DNA of 16,949 nt, from NCBI GenBank assembly GCA_045118335.1, contig JBGUXY010000059.1, forward strand, positions 1 through 16,949, given 5' to 3'. A program made the translations under genes and the position numbers. Positions 7,454 to 14,503 of this stretch are shown here, in pieces (positions within the stretch are counted from its first letter, which is position 1; each line of letters opens with the position of its first letter). The notes beneath the pieces were generated by a model. It made no database searches, was not told where the DNA came from, and worked only from the letters and a program-made list of their open reading frames with translations. The DNA is from W1P20-047 sp045118335 (GTDB taxonomy: Bacteria; Actinomycetota; Coriobacteriia; Coriobacteriales; Eggerthellaceae).

Positions 7454-9730
7454 ATGGAGAGAGCCAATTTCCGCAACGTGAGCCGTCGTGGCTTCGTGAA
7501 GGGCTCCGCGCTTGCGAGCCTGGGTCTGGGTCTGGGAATTTCAGGGCTTACCAGCTGTACGCCAACCGAAGAAGAAACGGATCCCGAGCTCGATCCGGCG
7601 ACCAGCGGCTACCTTTACGAGCCCGAAACCGCTGAAGGCGAATGGATTCACACCGCCTGCCAGCGCAACTGCTTCGACACCTGCATGATCATGGCAAAGG
7701 TAGTCGACGGACGCCTCGTGAAGGTGAAGGGCGACCCCGACAACCCCTACACCGCCGGCGGCCTGTGCGTGAAGACGCAGAGCTATGTTGATTGGACCTA
7801 TTCCGAGGACCGCATCCTCTACCCGCTTCGCCGCACTGGCCAGAAAGGCCCTGGCTGCACGTTCGAGCGCATCAGCTGGGATGAAGCCATCGAGGAAATC
7901 ACCACGAAATGGAAAGACATCATCGACCGGTACGGCGGCGAGGCCATCACCTGGAGCCGCTACCAGGGCAACCAGGGCAGCTTGAACCGTCGTGTACTCG
8001 AGCCGCTCTTCTTCAAGATGGGCGCCACCTACTGCGAAGGCAGCATGTGCAACAACGGTTACGTCTACAGCCTTCCCTACACCACCGCCGGCGTTCCCGT
8101 CATGCGCGCCGAGGCCATTGCCGAAAAGGACCTCTACATCAGCTGGGGCCACAACCCCGCCGCCACGAGCCTTCACACCATGAAATTCATCAAGGAGATG
8201 CACAAGGCCGGCGGCAAGATCGTGGTCATCAACCCCGTCGCCACCGTCGAGTGCATGTGGGCGGAAGTCTTCGTGCAGCTGAAGGCTGGCACCGACGTGG
8301 CCTTCGCGCTCGGCATCGGCAAGTATTTGCTCGATGCCGGCAAGTTCGACCAGGAATGGATCGACGAGTGGGCGCAGGGCCTCGACGATTACAAGGCAGA
8401 ATGCGATGAGTGGCCCGCCGATCGCGTGGCCGAGGTATGCGGCATCCCCGCCGAGCAGGTGGGCCAGGTGGCCGAACTGCTGTGGGAAAACCGCGAGAAC
8501 GCCTGCCTGAAGACCGGCCTTTGCCTGGGACGTCGGCGCAACGGCGGCATGAGCCACATTTCCGTGAAATGCCTGACTGGCCTGGTGGGACATCCCGAAA
8601 TGTACTTCAACATGACGAGCTCGGGCGGCTTGCAGCTGTTCAGCAACGGCGCCCCCGCCATGCAGGACACGATGTTCGAGGGCACGCTGCCCAGCGAAGC
8701 CGAGCCCGTGGGCACCGTGCGCAACTACTCCAGCCCTGACCTGGGCAAGGTGCTCACCAGCCAGAACTACGGCGAGGACCACAACTTCGCCGACAACCCC
8801 ATCCGCTCGATCATGTTCTTCGGCAACAATGCAATGGTTTCGCATCCCAACCTGAACCTGGTGAAGGAAGGCCTGCTGCGCGAAGACCTGTTCACCGTCG
8901 TGCACGAGCTGTTCATGACCGACACCTGCGATTATGCCGACATCATCCTGCCCGCTCCCACGAACTTCGAGTACGAGGAATTCAACGGTGGATACGGCCA
9001 TAACTACGCCGTGCACAACCAGCCCGTCATCGAACCAATGGGCGAATGCGTGGCCAACTGGGACCTGTGCAACCGTCTGGGCCAGGCGATGGGTTACGAC
9101 GACGAGGCCTTTCACCGCGACGAGCAGTGGTTCCGCGACCTGTTCATGGCAGACAAGGACTTCACCTACGAGGAATTCGTCGAGAAAGGCTGGATCGACT
9201 GCGAGCCCAAGACCTTCGATGAGGCGATCTACGGCGGCGAGGGCTTCCAAACCCCCAGCGGCAAGTTCCAGTTCGCGAGCGACGAGCTCGAGCACGACCA
9301 CGGCAGCCGTGCCCCGCACTACGAGGCTGACCCCGAAAGCCTGCAGGGCGACGAGGAGCTGCTTGCCAAGTACCCGCTCGCACTCATCTCCGCCAGTGCC
9401 AAGGAATACCTCAACGGCATGTTCGGCAACTTACCTGACAACAACCTGCTCTTCGAGGAGAATTACCTCTACATCGACACCGAGGAGGCCGAAGCTCGCG
9501 GCATCGAAGAAGGCGACGAGGTTGTAGTGCGCAATGACCGCGGCGAAATCCACCGCATCGCACGCGTGCTCGAAGACCGAATTGCCGAGAGTACCGTTTA
9601 CACCTACCCGAGTACCTGGGACAAATTCGCCAACCACGAGACGGTGAATTTCCTCACCACCGACGACCGCGCTGACATCGGCCGTGGCGTTGCATTCCAG
9701 AGTTGCCTGGTAGAAGTCGAAAAGGCCTAA
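7454..9730 (+). CDS. Tat-exported molybdopterin oxidoreductase, DMSO reductase family, catalytic subunit
   Basis: A 758-residue member of the DMSO reductase superfamily. AAGGAAG (7442-7448) sets the start. The leader has the twin-arginine motif SRRGFVK (Arg11-Arg12), a hydrophobic stretch and then a lipobox-like LTSC (Cys35), so it is probably folded with cofactor, exported by Tat and possibly lipid-anchored outside. The [4Fe-4S] ligands are Cys69, Cys73, Cys77 and Cys105 (C-x3-C-x3-C-x27-C), followed by the usual Lys107. The molybdenum ligand region reads GSMCNNGYVYS; Ser206 (YVYS) or Cys199 could be the ligand. Later segments such as TDTCDYADIILPAPTNFEYEEF and the C-terminal molybdopterin dinucleotide-binding barrel (from about residue 640) are typical. 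It is followed by its likely electron-transfer subunit, chaperone and membrane partner. In Eggerthellaceae relatives reduce sulfoxides, N-oxides or catechols; the substrate here cannot be read from sequence. Confidence 0.93.
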   Translation: MERANFRNVSRRGFVKGSALASLGLGLGISGLTSCTPTEEETDPELDPATSGYLYEPETAEGEWIHTACQRNCFDTCMIMAKVVDGRLVKVKGDPDNPYTAGGLCVKTQSYVDWTYSEDRILYPLRRTGQKGPGCTFERISWDEAIEEITTKWKDIIDRYGGEAITWSRYQGNQGSLNRRVLEPLFFKMGATYCEGSMCNNGYVYSLPYTTAGVPVMRAEAIAEKDLYISWGHNPAATSLHTMKFIKEMHKAGGKIVVINPVATVECMWAEVFVQLKAGTDVAFALGIGKYLLDAGKFDQEWIDEWAQGLDDYKAECDEWPADRVAEVCGIPAEQVGQVAELLWENRENACLKTGLCLGRRRNGGMSHISVKCLTGLVGHPEMYFNMTSSGGLQLFSNGAPAMQDTMFEGTLPSEAEPVGTVRNYSSPDLGKVLTSQNYGEDHNFADNPIRSIMFFGNNAMVSHPNLNLVKEGLLREDLFTVVHELFMTDTCDYADIILPAPTNFEYEEFNGGYGHNYAVHNQPVIEPMGECVANWDLCNRLGQAMGYDDEAFHRDEQWFRDLFMADKDFTYEEFVEKGWIDCEPKTFDEAIYGGEGFQTPSGKFQFASDELEHDHGSRAPHYEADPESLQGDEELLAKYPLALISASAKEYLNGMFGNLPDNNLLFEENYLYIDTEEAEARGIEEGDEVVVRNDRGEIHRIARVLEDRIAESTVYTYPSTWDKFANHETVNFLTTDDRADIGRGVAFQSCLVEVEKA

Positions 9731-9795
9731 ACGCGCCCGGTGGGTCAACCATGCTGCAGCCTTGGATAACCGCCACGAAACGCATGCGCGTGGGC

Positions 9796-9860
9796 GAGGC
9801 CGACAATTCGCACGTTGGCCTCACGCCGGTGGGACGGTCTCATCCCCACCGTCTCACCGG
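9796..9860 (+). promoter_or_regulatory. Two intercistronic hairpins between catalytic and Fe-S subunit genes
   Basis: In the 215-base gap 9731-9945, GAGGCC (9796-9801) can pair with GGCCTC (9817-9822). Immediately after, CCGGTGGGACGGT (9826-9838) pairs with ACCGTCTCACCGG (9848-9860): 13 pairs, one of them G-U, with a nine-base loop. No T run follows, so it is more likely an mRNA-stabilising, processing or partial-termination element than a full terminator. Confidence 0.5.
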
Positions 9861-9945
9861 CATAAAAGCCGCAACCCCGAAGTAACCATAGAGCGCTTGT
9901 GGGCAATGCAACATGTTCGCAAGCTTTCCGAAAAAGGAGATCGCA

Positions 9946-10464
9946 ATGAGCCAAATGGGATTCCTGCTCGATCAGAAGTACTGCATCGGCTGCCAGACCT
10001 GTCAACACGCCTGTCGCGTTCGCCACGGCGTGGAGCCCGGAACCTACCCACGCCATGCCGCAAGTAGCCAGGTGCAGGTAGTCGGCCCGTTTCTGAGCAT
10101 GTCGTGCAACCACTGCACACGACCGGCTTGCTTCGCCGTATGCCCTGTGGGCGCCATCACGAAGCGCAGTGACGGTATCGTCGTCCACGACCCGGAAACC
10201 TGCATCGGCTGCCTCTCTTGCCAGGAGGCCTGCCCCTACGACCACCCGCAGCTCAACACGGTCACCGGCAAGATGGTGAAGTGCGACATGTGCGCCGCTT
10301 TGCAAGACAAAGGCGAGCTGCCCGCCTGCGTGGAAGCCTGCCCCGTAAAGGTGCTCACCATCGGGCTGATTGAAGATCTTGAAGCCGAAGGCGGCGTGAA
10401 GGAAGGCGTTGATTTCACCTACGAGGAGACCGAGCCCAATTTCCGCTTCATCCCTATCGACTAG
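9946..10464 (+). CDS. Four-cluster [4Fe-4S] ferredoxin subunit (DmsB/PhsB/NrfC type)
   Basis: A 172-residue electron-transfer subunit. The start at 9946 is chosen because AAGGAG at 9934-9939 is six bases upstream; the in-frame ATG at 9913 lacks a comparable site. Four cysteine groups are visible: Cys13-Cys16-Cys19-Cys23 (CIGCQTCQHAC), CNHCTRPACFAVCP, CIGCLSCQEACP, and CDMC followed after 11 residues by CVEACP. This is the standard arrangement for four [4Fe-4S] clusters in DMSO-reductase-type B subunits. It has no signal peptide of its own, so it is expected to be co-exported with the Tat-tagged catalytic subunit. It should carry electrons from the membrane haem protein to the Mo enzyme. A hairpin follows the stop codon. 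Confidence 0.95.
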   Translation: MSQMGFLLDQKYCIGCQTCQHACRVRHGVEPGTYPRHAASSQVQVVGPFLSMSCNHCTRPACFAVCPVGAITKRSDGIVVHDPETCIGCLSCQEACPYDHPQLNTVTGKMVKCDMCAALQDKGELPACVEACPVKVLTIGLIEDLEAEGGVKEGVDFTYEETEPNFRFIPID

Positions 10465-10472
10465 CCCTCCCC

Positions 10473-10507
10473 ACCGCCAGCCTGCGCCCACTGCCCGGGC
10501 TGGCGGT
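10473..10507 (+). terminator. Hairpin after the Fe-S subunit gene (partial terminator or mRNA stabiliser)
   Basis: Perfect 10-base inverted repeat ACCGCCAGCC (10473-10482) and GGCTGGCGGT (10498-10507) with a 15-base loop, eight bases after the stop. No T tract follows, and the chaperone gene starts 57 bases further on, so read-through is likely. Confidence 0.45.
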
Positions 10508-10564
10508 TAGCCTGAAAGACGACATAGCCTCATGCATCACGAACCGACAACAGGAGGAGCACCC

Positions 10565-11257
10565 ATGAAGAAGGCCTTCACACACAGCGAAGACACCTTC
10601 ACCAACACCGATTTCTCGTGTTATCGCGCCCAACTCTATGCCACAGCTTCAGCAGCTTTCACCATGGAACCCACGTCAACGCAGCTCGAAGCCTTGGTGG
10701 AAACGGCATGCGCCTCAGACGGATCCGATTGCCTGCGTGATTGCGAACGACAGCTCTTTGAGCACTTGCGCACGTACCATAACGCCAATTTCGAGGAACT
10801 GCGCACGAAGGTGGCGACTGAATACGCAGAGCTGTTCGTGGGACCCCGACCTCCACTAGCGCCGCTGTACGAATCGGTGTACATCGGACCTGTCAAGCGC
10901 CTGAACACCGATGTCACGATGCAGGTACGCAAGTTCTACGAGCGCAATGGATTTGCTGCCGTGAAACGCAATTCCATCCCTAACGATCACATCGGTCTCG
11001 AGCTCGAGTTCATGGCGCGCCTGTGCGAGAGGGAAGCTGCTGCATGGAAAACTGGCGATAAAACCAAAGCCAGCGTCATCCGCCACCTGCAGCTGCAGTT
11101 TTTGTCCATGCACCTTTTGTCATGGATTGACTTGTTCGCCGCACGTCTGTCGCAAGCCTGGTGTGCTGAATACTACGAAGCTTGGTGTCGTTTTGTGCAG
11201 TCGTTCGTCAAGGAAGACAATGCGTACCTGAGCGCTGAGCTCGGGATAGCCGTCTGA
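10565..11257 (+). CDS. TorD/DmsD-family maturation chaperone
   Basis: A 230-residue all-helical cytoplasmic chaperone. The start at 10565 is set by GGAGGAG (10553-10559); an in-frame ATG at 10532 has no such site. Family marks are the EYAELFVGPRPPLAPLYESVY segment near residues 85-105, and the NDHIGLELEFM motif at residues 140-150, close to the E/D-H-x-x-x-E/L-E-x-x-x-L signature of the TorD/DmsD/NarJ group. These proteins bind the twin-arginine leader of one specific molybdoenzyme, help insert the Mo cofactor and hold back export until folding is complete. Its position inside this operon makes the oxidoreductase starting at 7454 its likely sole client. Confidence 0.88.
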   Translation: MKKAFTHSEDTFTNTDFSCYRAQLYATASAAFTMEPTSTQLEALVETACASDGSDCLRDCERQLFEHLRTYHNANFEELRTKVATEYAELFVGPRPPLAPLYESVYIGPVKRLNTDVTMQVRKFYERNGFAAVKRNSIPNDHIGLELEFMARLCEREAAAWKTGDKTKASVIRHLQLQFLSMHLLSWIDLFAARLSQAWCAEYYEAWCRFVQSFVKEDNAYLSAELGIAV

Positions 11258-11303
11258 TGCGACGGCGTCGCCATCGACAACCATCAATCATTGGAGCACC
11301 ATC

Positions 11304-11987
11304 ATGGAAGTCATCGTCTGCTTCGTCATCACCGCCATTGCAGTCGTGGCACTGCATAAGCTCATCGAGCGGGTGCCCTGGTTGTTCTACCTAGCAGCCG
11401 CGGCGCTGAGCCTGGCATTCGGCACGGGACTCGTCTCGCAATCGAGCTATGGACTCTACCTTGCACTCGTGCCGGTGATGCGACGCTGCGAGCTTGCCTT
11501 CTCGCTTCTTGCAATCGTGATGTTCGCAGGCGTGTTTCCGCACTCGACCAAGCCCTACAGCATGCTTGCCCCCATCCGTGGAAATCTCGCCATCATCGCC
11601 GCACTGCTTGCGACATGCCACGTCGTGCTCTACGCAAGATCTTATTTGGCAAAGGTGGGCGTGGCATTTTCGGGACTCAATGCAGCCACGTATGCTGCTC
11701 TCGCGTTTGCCACACTGATCGTCTCACTGCTCACAGTGCTTTCCATCACTTCGTTACACCCCATCCGCAACCGCATGGATCCTGTAACATGGCGCAGGAT
11801 CCAGCGTCTCTCTTATGTGTTCTTCCCGTTCGTAGCCGCACATGCCCTGCTCATGATCGGTCCTGCTGCCCTTACCGGCGGCTCATCGGCAGCAAATGCG
11901 ATTGCCTACCTCGTCATCATCGCAACCTACCTCGTCTCTCGAATTTCACGGTTCTTCTGCGACAAACGCAAAGAGGCAGCACGTTAG
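11304..11987 (+). CDS. MsrQ/YedZ-like ferric-reductase-type membrane b cytochrome, probable quinol-side partner
   Basis: A 227-residue membrane protein with about six hydrophobic segments (near residues 2-20, 28-50, 60-80, 90-112, 125-148, 172-192) plus a last one near 198-216. GGAG (11293-11296) sets the start. The pattern ALLATCHVVLY, then SITSLHPIRNR and a WRR-x-x-RLSY helix ending in AAHALL, matches ferric-reductase-like (PF01794) proteins such as MsrQ. His106 and His180 occupy two expected haem positions. The third conserved His, 13 residues before His180 in E. coli MsrQ, is Gln167 here. MsrQ passes quinol electrons to the molybdoenzyme MsrP. By analogy, this protein would replace the usual DmsC/NrfD anchor and feed the Fe-S subunit. 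Last gene of the operon. Fold call fairly firm, role inferred. Confidence 0.75.
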   Translation: MEVIVCFVITAIAVVALHKLIERVPWLFYLAAAALSLAFGTGLVSQSSYGLYLALVPVMRRCELAFSLLAIVMFAGVFPHSTKPYSMLAPIRGNLAIIAALLATCHVVLYARSYLAKVGVAFSGLNAATYAALAFATLIVSLLTVLSITSLHPIRNRMDPVTWRRIQRLSYVFFPFVAAHALLMIGPAALTGGSSAANAIAYLVIIATYLVSRISRFFCDKRKEAAR

Positions 11988-12303
11988 CGTATGAAAAATC
12001 CCCCTTGCTCATCCTGGGCGCAATATGCCCGGCGTCATATGGGTGGGTAGCCCAGCATACGTGACGGTCTGCCTCACCGATTCCGGCATCGTACACGTAT
12101 TTGCAACCACAATGCTTTCGTCCTAGTAGGCACCTACGCAAAATATCGCGAATGCATCGTGGCGCGTTCGGCAGATCGTTGCTGCATCCTTCCAACCAGA
12201 CAGCCCTCATCCATCAGCATGCCCAAGCAAACTGCCGCTTTAACTCCTCATAAGGGGCATTTTTACAGATTCTTACCCGTAAATGACAACAGTTTTGCCA
12301 ATT
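11988..12303. other. Gene-free stretch after the reductase operon
   Basis: No convincing coding region, RNA gene or terminator was found. The short open frames on both strands lack ribosome sites and resemble no known protein. Composition changes from GC-rich to AT-rich at about 12240. Confidence 0.6.
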
Positions 12304-12332
12304 ATTTCAGTTTATGATATTTCTAAGCAGCA

Positions 12333-12387
12333 AAATCCATCGAGTTTACCCTCAATGCCCAGTCATAACTCTTTCAATGATGGATTT
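12333..12387. repeat. Nine-base inverted repeat with long loop
   Basis: AAATCCATC (12333-12341) and GATGGATTT (12379-12387) are exact reverse complements separated by 37 bases, between copies 1 and 2 of the 15-base motif. It could be part of the same control region. Confidence 0.45.
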
Positions 12388-12440
12388 GAGTCGTAAATAT
12401 GCCATGTTGCATCAAACGACATTATCATAAATTGAAATTT

Positions 12441-12471
12441 TTGACATTCTTGAACACATTTCAATTATGAT
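12441..12471 (+). promoter_or_regulatory. Promoter candidate for the PD-(D/E)XK-like gene
   Basis: A consensus -35, TTGACA (12441-12446), lies in the gap between motif copies 2 and 3. TATGAT (12466-12471, five of six) overlaps copy 3 with a 19-base spacer; TTATGA one base to the left gives 18. A protein bound to the motif pair would cover both elements, so the promoter is probably repressed by it. Confidence 0.5.
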
Positions 12472-12530
12472 GGACTCAGTCCACCAGAAAAATCGGAGAA
12501 AACACCCCTATCGACCACGAGGAGCCATCT

Positions 12531-13496
12531 ATGCTGGTGTTGTCGCACGACACGGCCCTGCTGTACTGGCGAGAAATCGCCTCGACAGAGGAGGCGCCCA
12601 ACACGCCCATGCGCCTGCCGAAAAAGCCATACGCCCGCAGTCACCACGACGTAGTGGAACTGCAGCCGCTGTGGCTGGAATGGCGCGATCAGCTCATCGA
12701 TGTCCTGGTATCCGTCGATGGTCATCACGCTGGGTCACCACAACACGTCTGCCATACTTGGAACACCCCCATACCTCCTACGGCATACCATTGCATTGCC
12801 GCCGATGTGTACGTCTCGTCCCCGGAATTCACGTTTTTGCAGATGGCGAGCAAGCTTTCTCTCACTGAATTGATTGCGCTCGGCTACGAGCTCTGCGGAA
12901 CCTACTCGCTGCGTCCCCATCCCGAAGAAGCCCCGCTGCGCACTGAGCCACTCACAACATGCAAGAATCTTCGTCGCTTCATCGGCAAGTCGAGCAAAGC
13001 ACGAGGACAACGCAAAGCCGAACGCGCACTACGCTACATTGCCGACGGATCGCATTCTCCTTACGAGACGCTCACTGCCTTGTTCTTGTGCACGCCACTT
13101 GCAATAGGCGGCTATGGACTGCCCCTGCCCCAGATGAACGTTGTCATCCCCCTTACCGAAAGCGCACAGACCATGGCTATGCGCTCAGATGCGGTAGGCG
13201 ACCTGGTCTGGTTCGATGGCAAACTCGACATCGAGTACATGGGGCGATCATCACATAGCGATCCAGCGAAAATGGAGAACGACAACGCTCGTCGTAACGC
13301 AATCGAGGCTTCGGGGTTTCGCCTCATCACGGTCTCGAGCTCGATGCTGAAAAGCATGCCCCGATTCGAGGCGATGGCAGTTGAAGCAGCCAAGTGCTTG
13401 GGCAAACGGATACGACCTGAAGCTCTCGGTCCCCTGGAAAGGCGCATGGATCTGAGATCTCAGGCATTTGACTGGAGCAATCGAGGGGGGCGTTAG
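12531..13496 (+). CDS. PD-(D/E)XK-like (DUF559/Vsr-type) nuclease-domain protein
   Basis: A 321-residue protein. GAGGAG (12519-12524) sets the start. The N-terminal part opens with SHDTALLYWRE, close to the SH-x-TAA-x-x-HG opening of many actinobacterial proteins that pair an AbiEi-like front with a nuclease-like end. A middle segment (PEFTFLQMASKLSLTELIALG) fits the same family. The C-terminal half has SPYETLTAL (Glu179), GDLVWFDGKLDIEYMG (Asp224, Glu235) and a following END-x-x-RR-x-x-IEASGFRLITV segment. This matches the order E, then D-x10-E-x-x-G, then D-x-x-R and a hydrophobic strand seen in DUF559/Vsr-like PD-(D/E)XK folds. Whether it cuts DNA is unknown; such genes are common in Coriobacteriia and often annotated as hypothetical. 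Its AT-rich upstream region differs from the rest of the window. Confidence 0.7.
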   Translation: MLVLSHDTALLYWREIASTEEAPNTPMRLPKKPYARSHHDVVELQPLWLEWRDQLIDVLVSVDGHHAGSPQHVCHTWNTPIPPTAYHCIAADVYVSSPEFTFLQMASKLSLTELIALGYELCGTYSLRPHPEEAPLRTEPLTTCKNLRRFIGKSSKARGQRKAERALRYIADGSHSPYETLTALFLCTPLAIGGYGLPLPQMNVVIPLTESAQTMAMRSDAVGDLVWFDGKLDIEYMGRSSHSDPAKMENDNARRNAIEASGFRLITVSSSMLKSMPRFEAMAVEAAKCLGKRIRPEALGPLERRMDLRSQAFDWSNRGGR

Positions 13497-13661
13497 AAAA
13501 CCAGATACGCAATCCGCACGCCTTGGCTTGGAGTGCATTCAAGCCATTACCAGCATGGTTGACAAAGGACACCACAAGCCGACAAGCAGCTGCCACGGTA
13601 TGCGTTTTCGCTGGGGTTTTAACCGAATTGCAATTTCCAAGTGCTATTTCAAATGCAAAGG

Positions 13662-13673
13662 GGCAATATTGCC
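13662..13673. repeat. Perfect 12-base palindrome upstream of thrH
   Basis: GGCAATATTGCC, 70 bases before the thrH start codon in the 247-base gap 13497-13743. It could be an operator; no convincing promoter pair lies beside it. TTGACA at 13559-13564 has no matching -10. Confidence 0.3.
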
Positions 13674-13743
13674 ATGTACCGCTTTCGCTGCGAACGGGCT
13701 GCACACAGCGTCCAGTTCGCACGATAATCTCGAGGAGAAGAAA

Positions 13744-14343
13744 ATGAACGTCGTCTGCCTGGACATGGAAGGGGTCTTGGTCCCCGAAATCTGGATTGCC
13801 TTTTCAGAAGCGACTGGCATCCCCGAGCTGCGCCGCACCACGCGTGACGAACCTGATTACGACAAACTCATGAACTTCCGGCTCGACATCCTGCGCGAGC
13901 GCGGGCTGGGCATCAAGCAGATCCAGGAAGTTATCGCCACGATGGACCCGCTGCCCGGTGCCCGCGAGTTCCTCGACGAGCTTCGCCGCCACACGCAGGT
14001 GCTCATCCTTTCCGACACGTTCGAGCAGTTCGCCAAGCCTCTTATCGAGAAGCTCAACTGGCCCACCCTCTTCTGCAACGAACTGATCGTCGCCGATGAT
14101 GGCCAAATCACGGGCTACCACATGCGCTGCAAGCAGAGCAAGCTCACCACCGTGCGCGGCCTGCAGTCCATCGGCTACGACACGATAGCCGCTGGCGACA
14201 GCTTCAACGACCTGGCCATGATCCAGGCCAGCAAGGCGGGCTTTTTGTTCCGCACCACCGACGCCATCAAGGCCGAATATCCTGAGTACCCCGCCTTCGA
14301 CGATTTCGACAATTTCCTGCAAGCCATCTTGCAAGCGCTGTAG
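13744..14343 (+). CDS. thrH: ThrH-type phosphoserine phosphatase / homoserine phosphotransferase
   Basis: A 199-residue cytosolic HAD-superfamily enzyme. GAGGAG (13732-13737) sets the start; the frame is open further upstream but without a start site or family similarity. Motif I is LDMEGVLVPE (nucleophile Asp7, with Glu9 in place of the second Asp, as in ThrH). Motif II is the Ser of ILSDTF, then the Lys of QSKLT, then GDSFNDLAM (Asp152, Asp156). Length is close to the usual 200-205. ThrH of Pseudomonas hydrolyses phosphoserine and can transfer its phosphate to homoserine, linking serine and threonine synthesis. The aminotransferase gene starts 160 bases downstream, so the two may act in related amino-acid steps. 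Whether this enzyme has both activities cannot be judged from sequence. Confidence 0.9.
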   Translation: MNVVCLDMEGVLVPEIWIAFSEATGIPELRRTTRDEPDYDKLMNFRLDILRERGLGIKQIQEVIATMDPLPGAREFLDELRRHTQVLILSDTFEQFAKPLIEKLNWPTLFCNELIVADDGQITGYHMRCKQSKLTTVRGLQSIGYDTIAAGDSFNDLAMIQASKAGFLFRTTDAIKAEYPEYPAFDDFDNFLQAILQAL

Positions 14344-14503
14344 GCATGTGTTTGCGCATGCAAAAGGGACGAGAATTAGACACGTAGCACACGATAGAGG
14401 AACAGAGACTTCAACGCGCAAACAAAACGAATAGGGTACAATCAGCGAATCGAGAACAGTCGCCAGCGGTAAGGTTGGTGGCTCCCACAAGAAAGGGATT
14501 GTC

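Larger units (their letters stand above)
12304..12471. repeat. Three copies of a 15-base motif in an AT-rich upstream region
   Basis: Copy 1 is ATTTCAGTTTATGAT (12304-12318, +). Copy 2 is ATTTCAATTTATGAT on the minus strand (12424-12438) and differs from copy 1 at one base. Copy 3 is ATTTCAATTATGAT (12458-12471, +), with one base missing. Copies 2 and 3 form an inverted pair 19 bases apart. A partial relative, TTTCAATGATGGA, lies at 12372-12384, and it resembles the copy 3 region, which continues into GATGGA. Three near-identical sites in 170 bases point to a DNA-binding protein's operator. Confidence 0.65.

Noticed and set aside
7541..9319. A 592-codon open frame on the minus strand opposite the molybdenum oxidoreductase
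   Set aside because: Its His/Val/Ala/Gly-rich product has no recognisable motif and it lies wholly inside a certain gene; long antisense frames are common opposite GC-rich genes.
11996..12210. Possible gene remnant after the cytochrome gene
   Set aside because: No frame shows family similarity or a ribosome site.
13468..13743. Upstream extension of the thrH frame
   Set aside because: The extension overlaps the end of the previous gene, resembles nothing, and GAGGAG sits right before the ATG at 13744.
14344..14503. Possible T-box or other riboswitch before the aminotransferase
   Set aside because: The GGTGGCTCCCAC stretch is reminiscent only; the T-box core and a terminator hairpin are absent.
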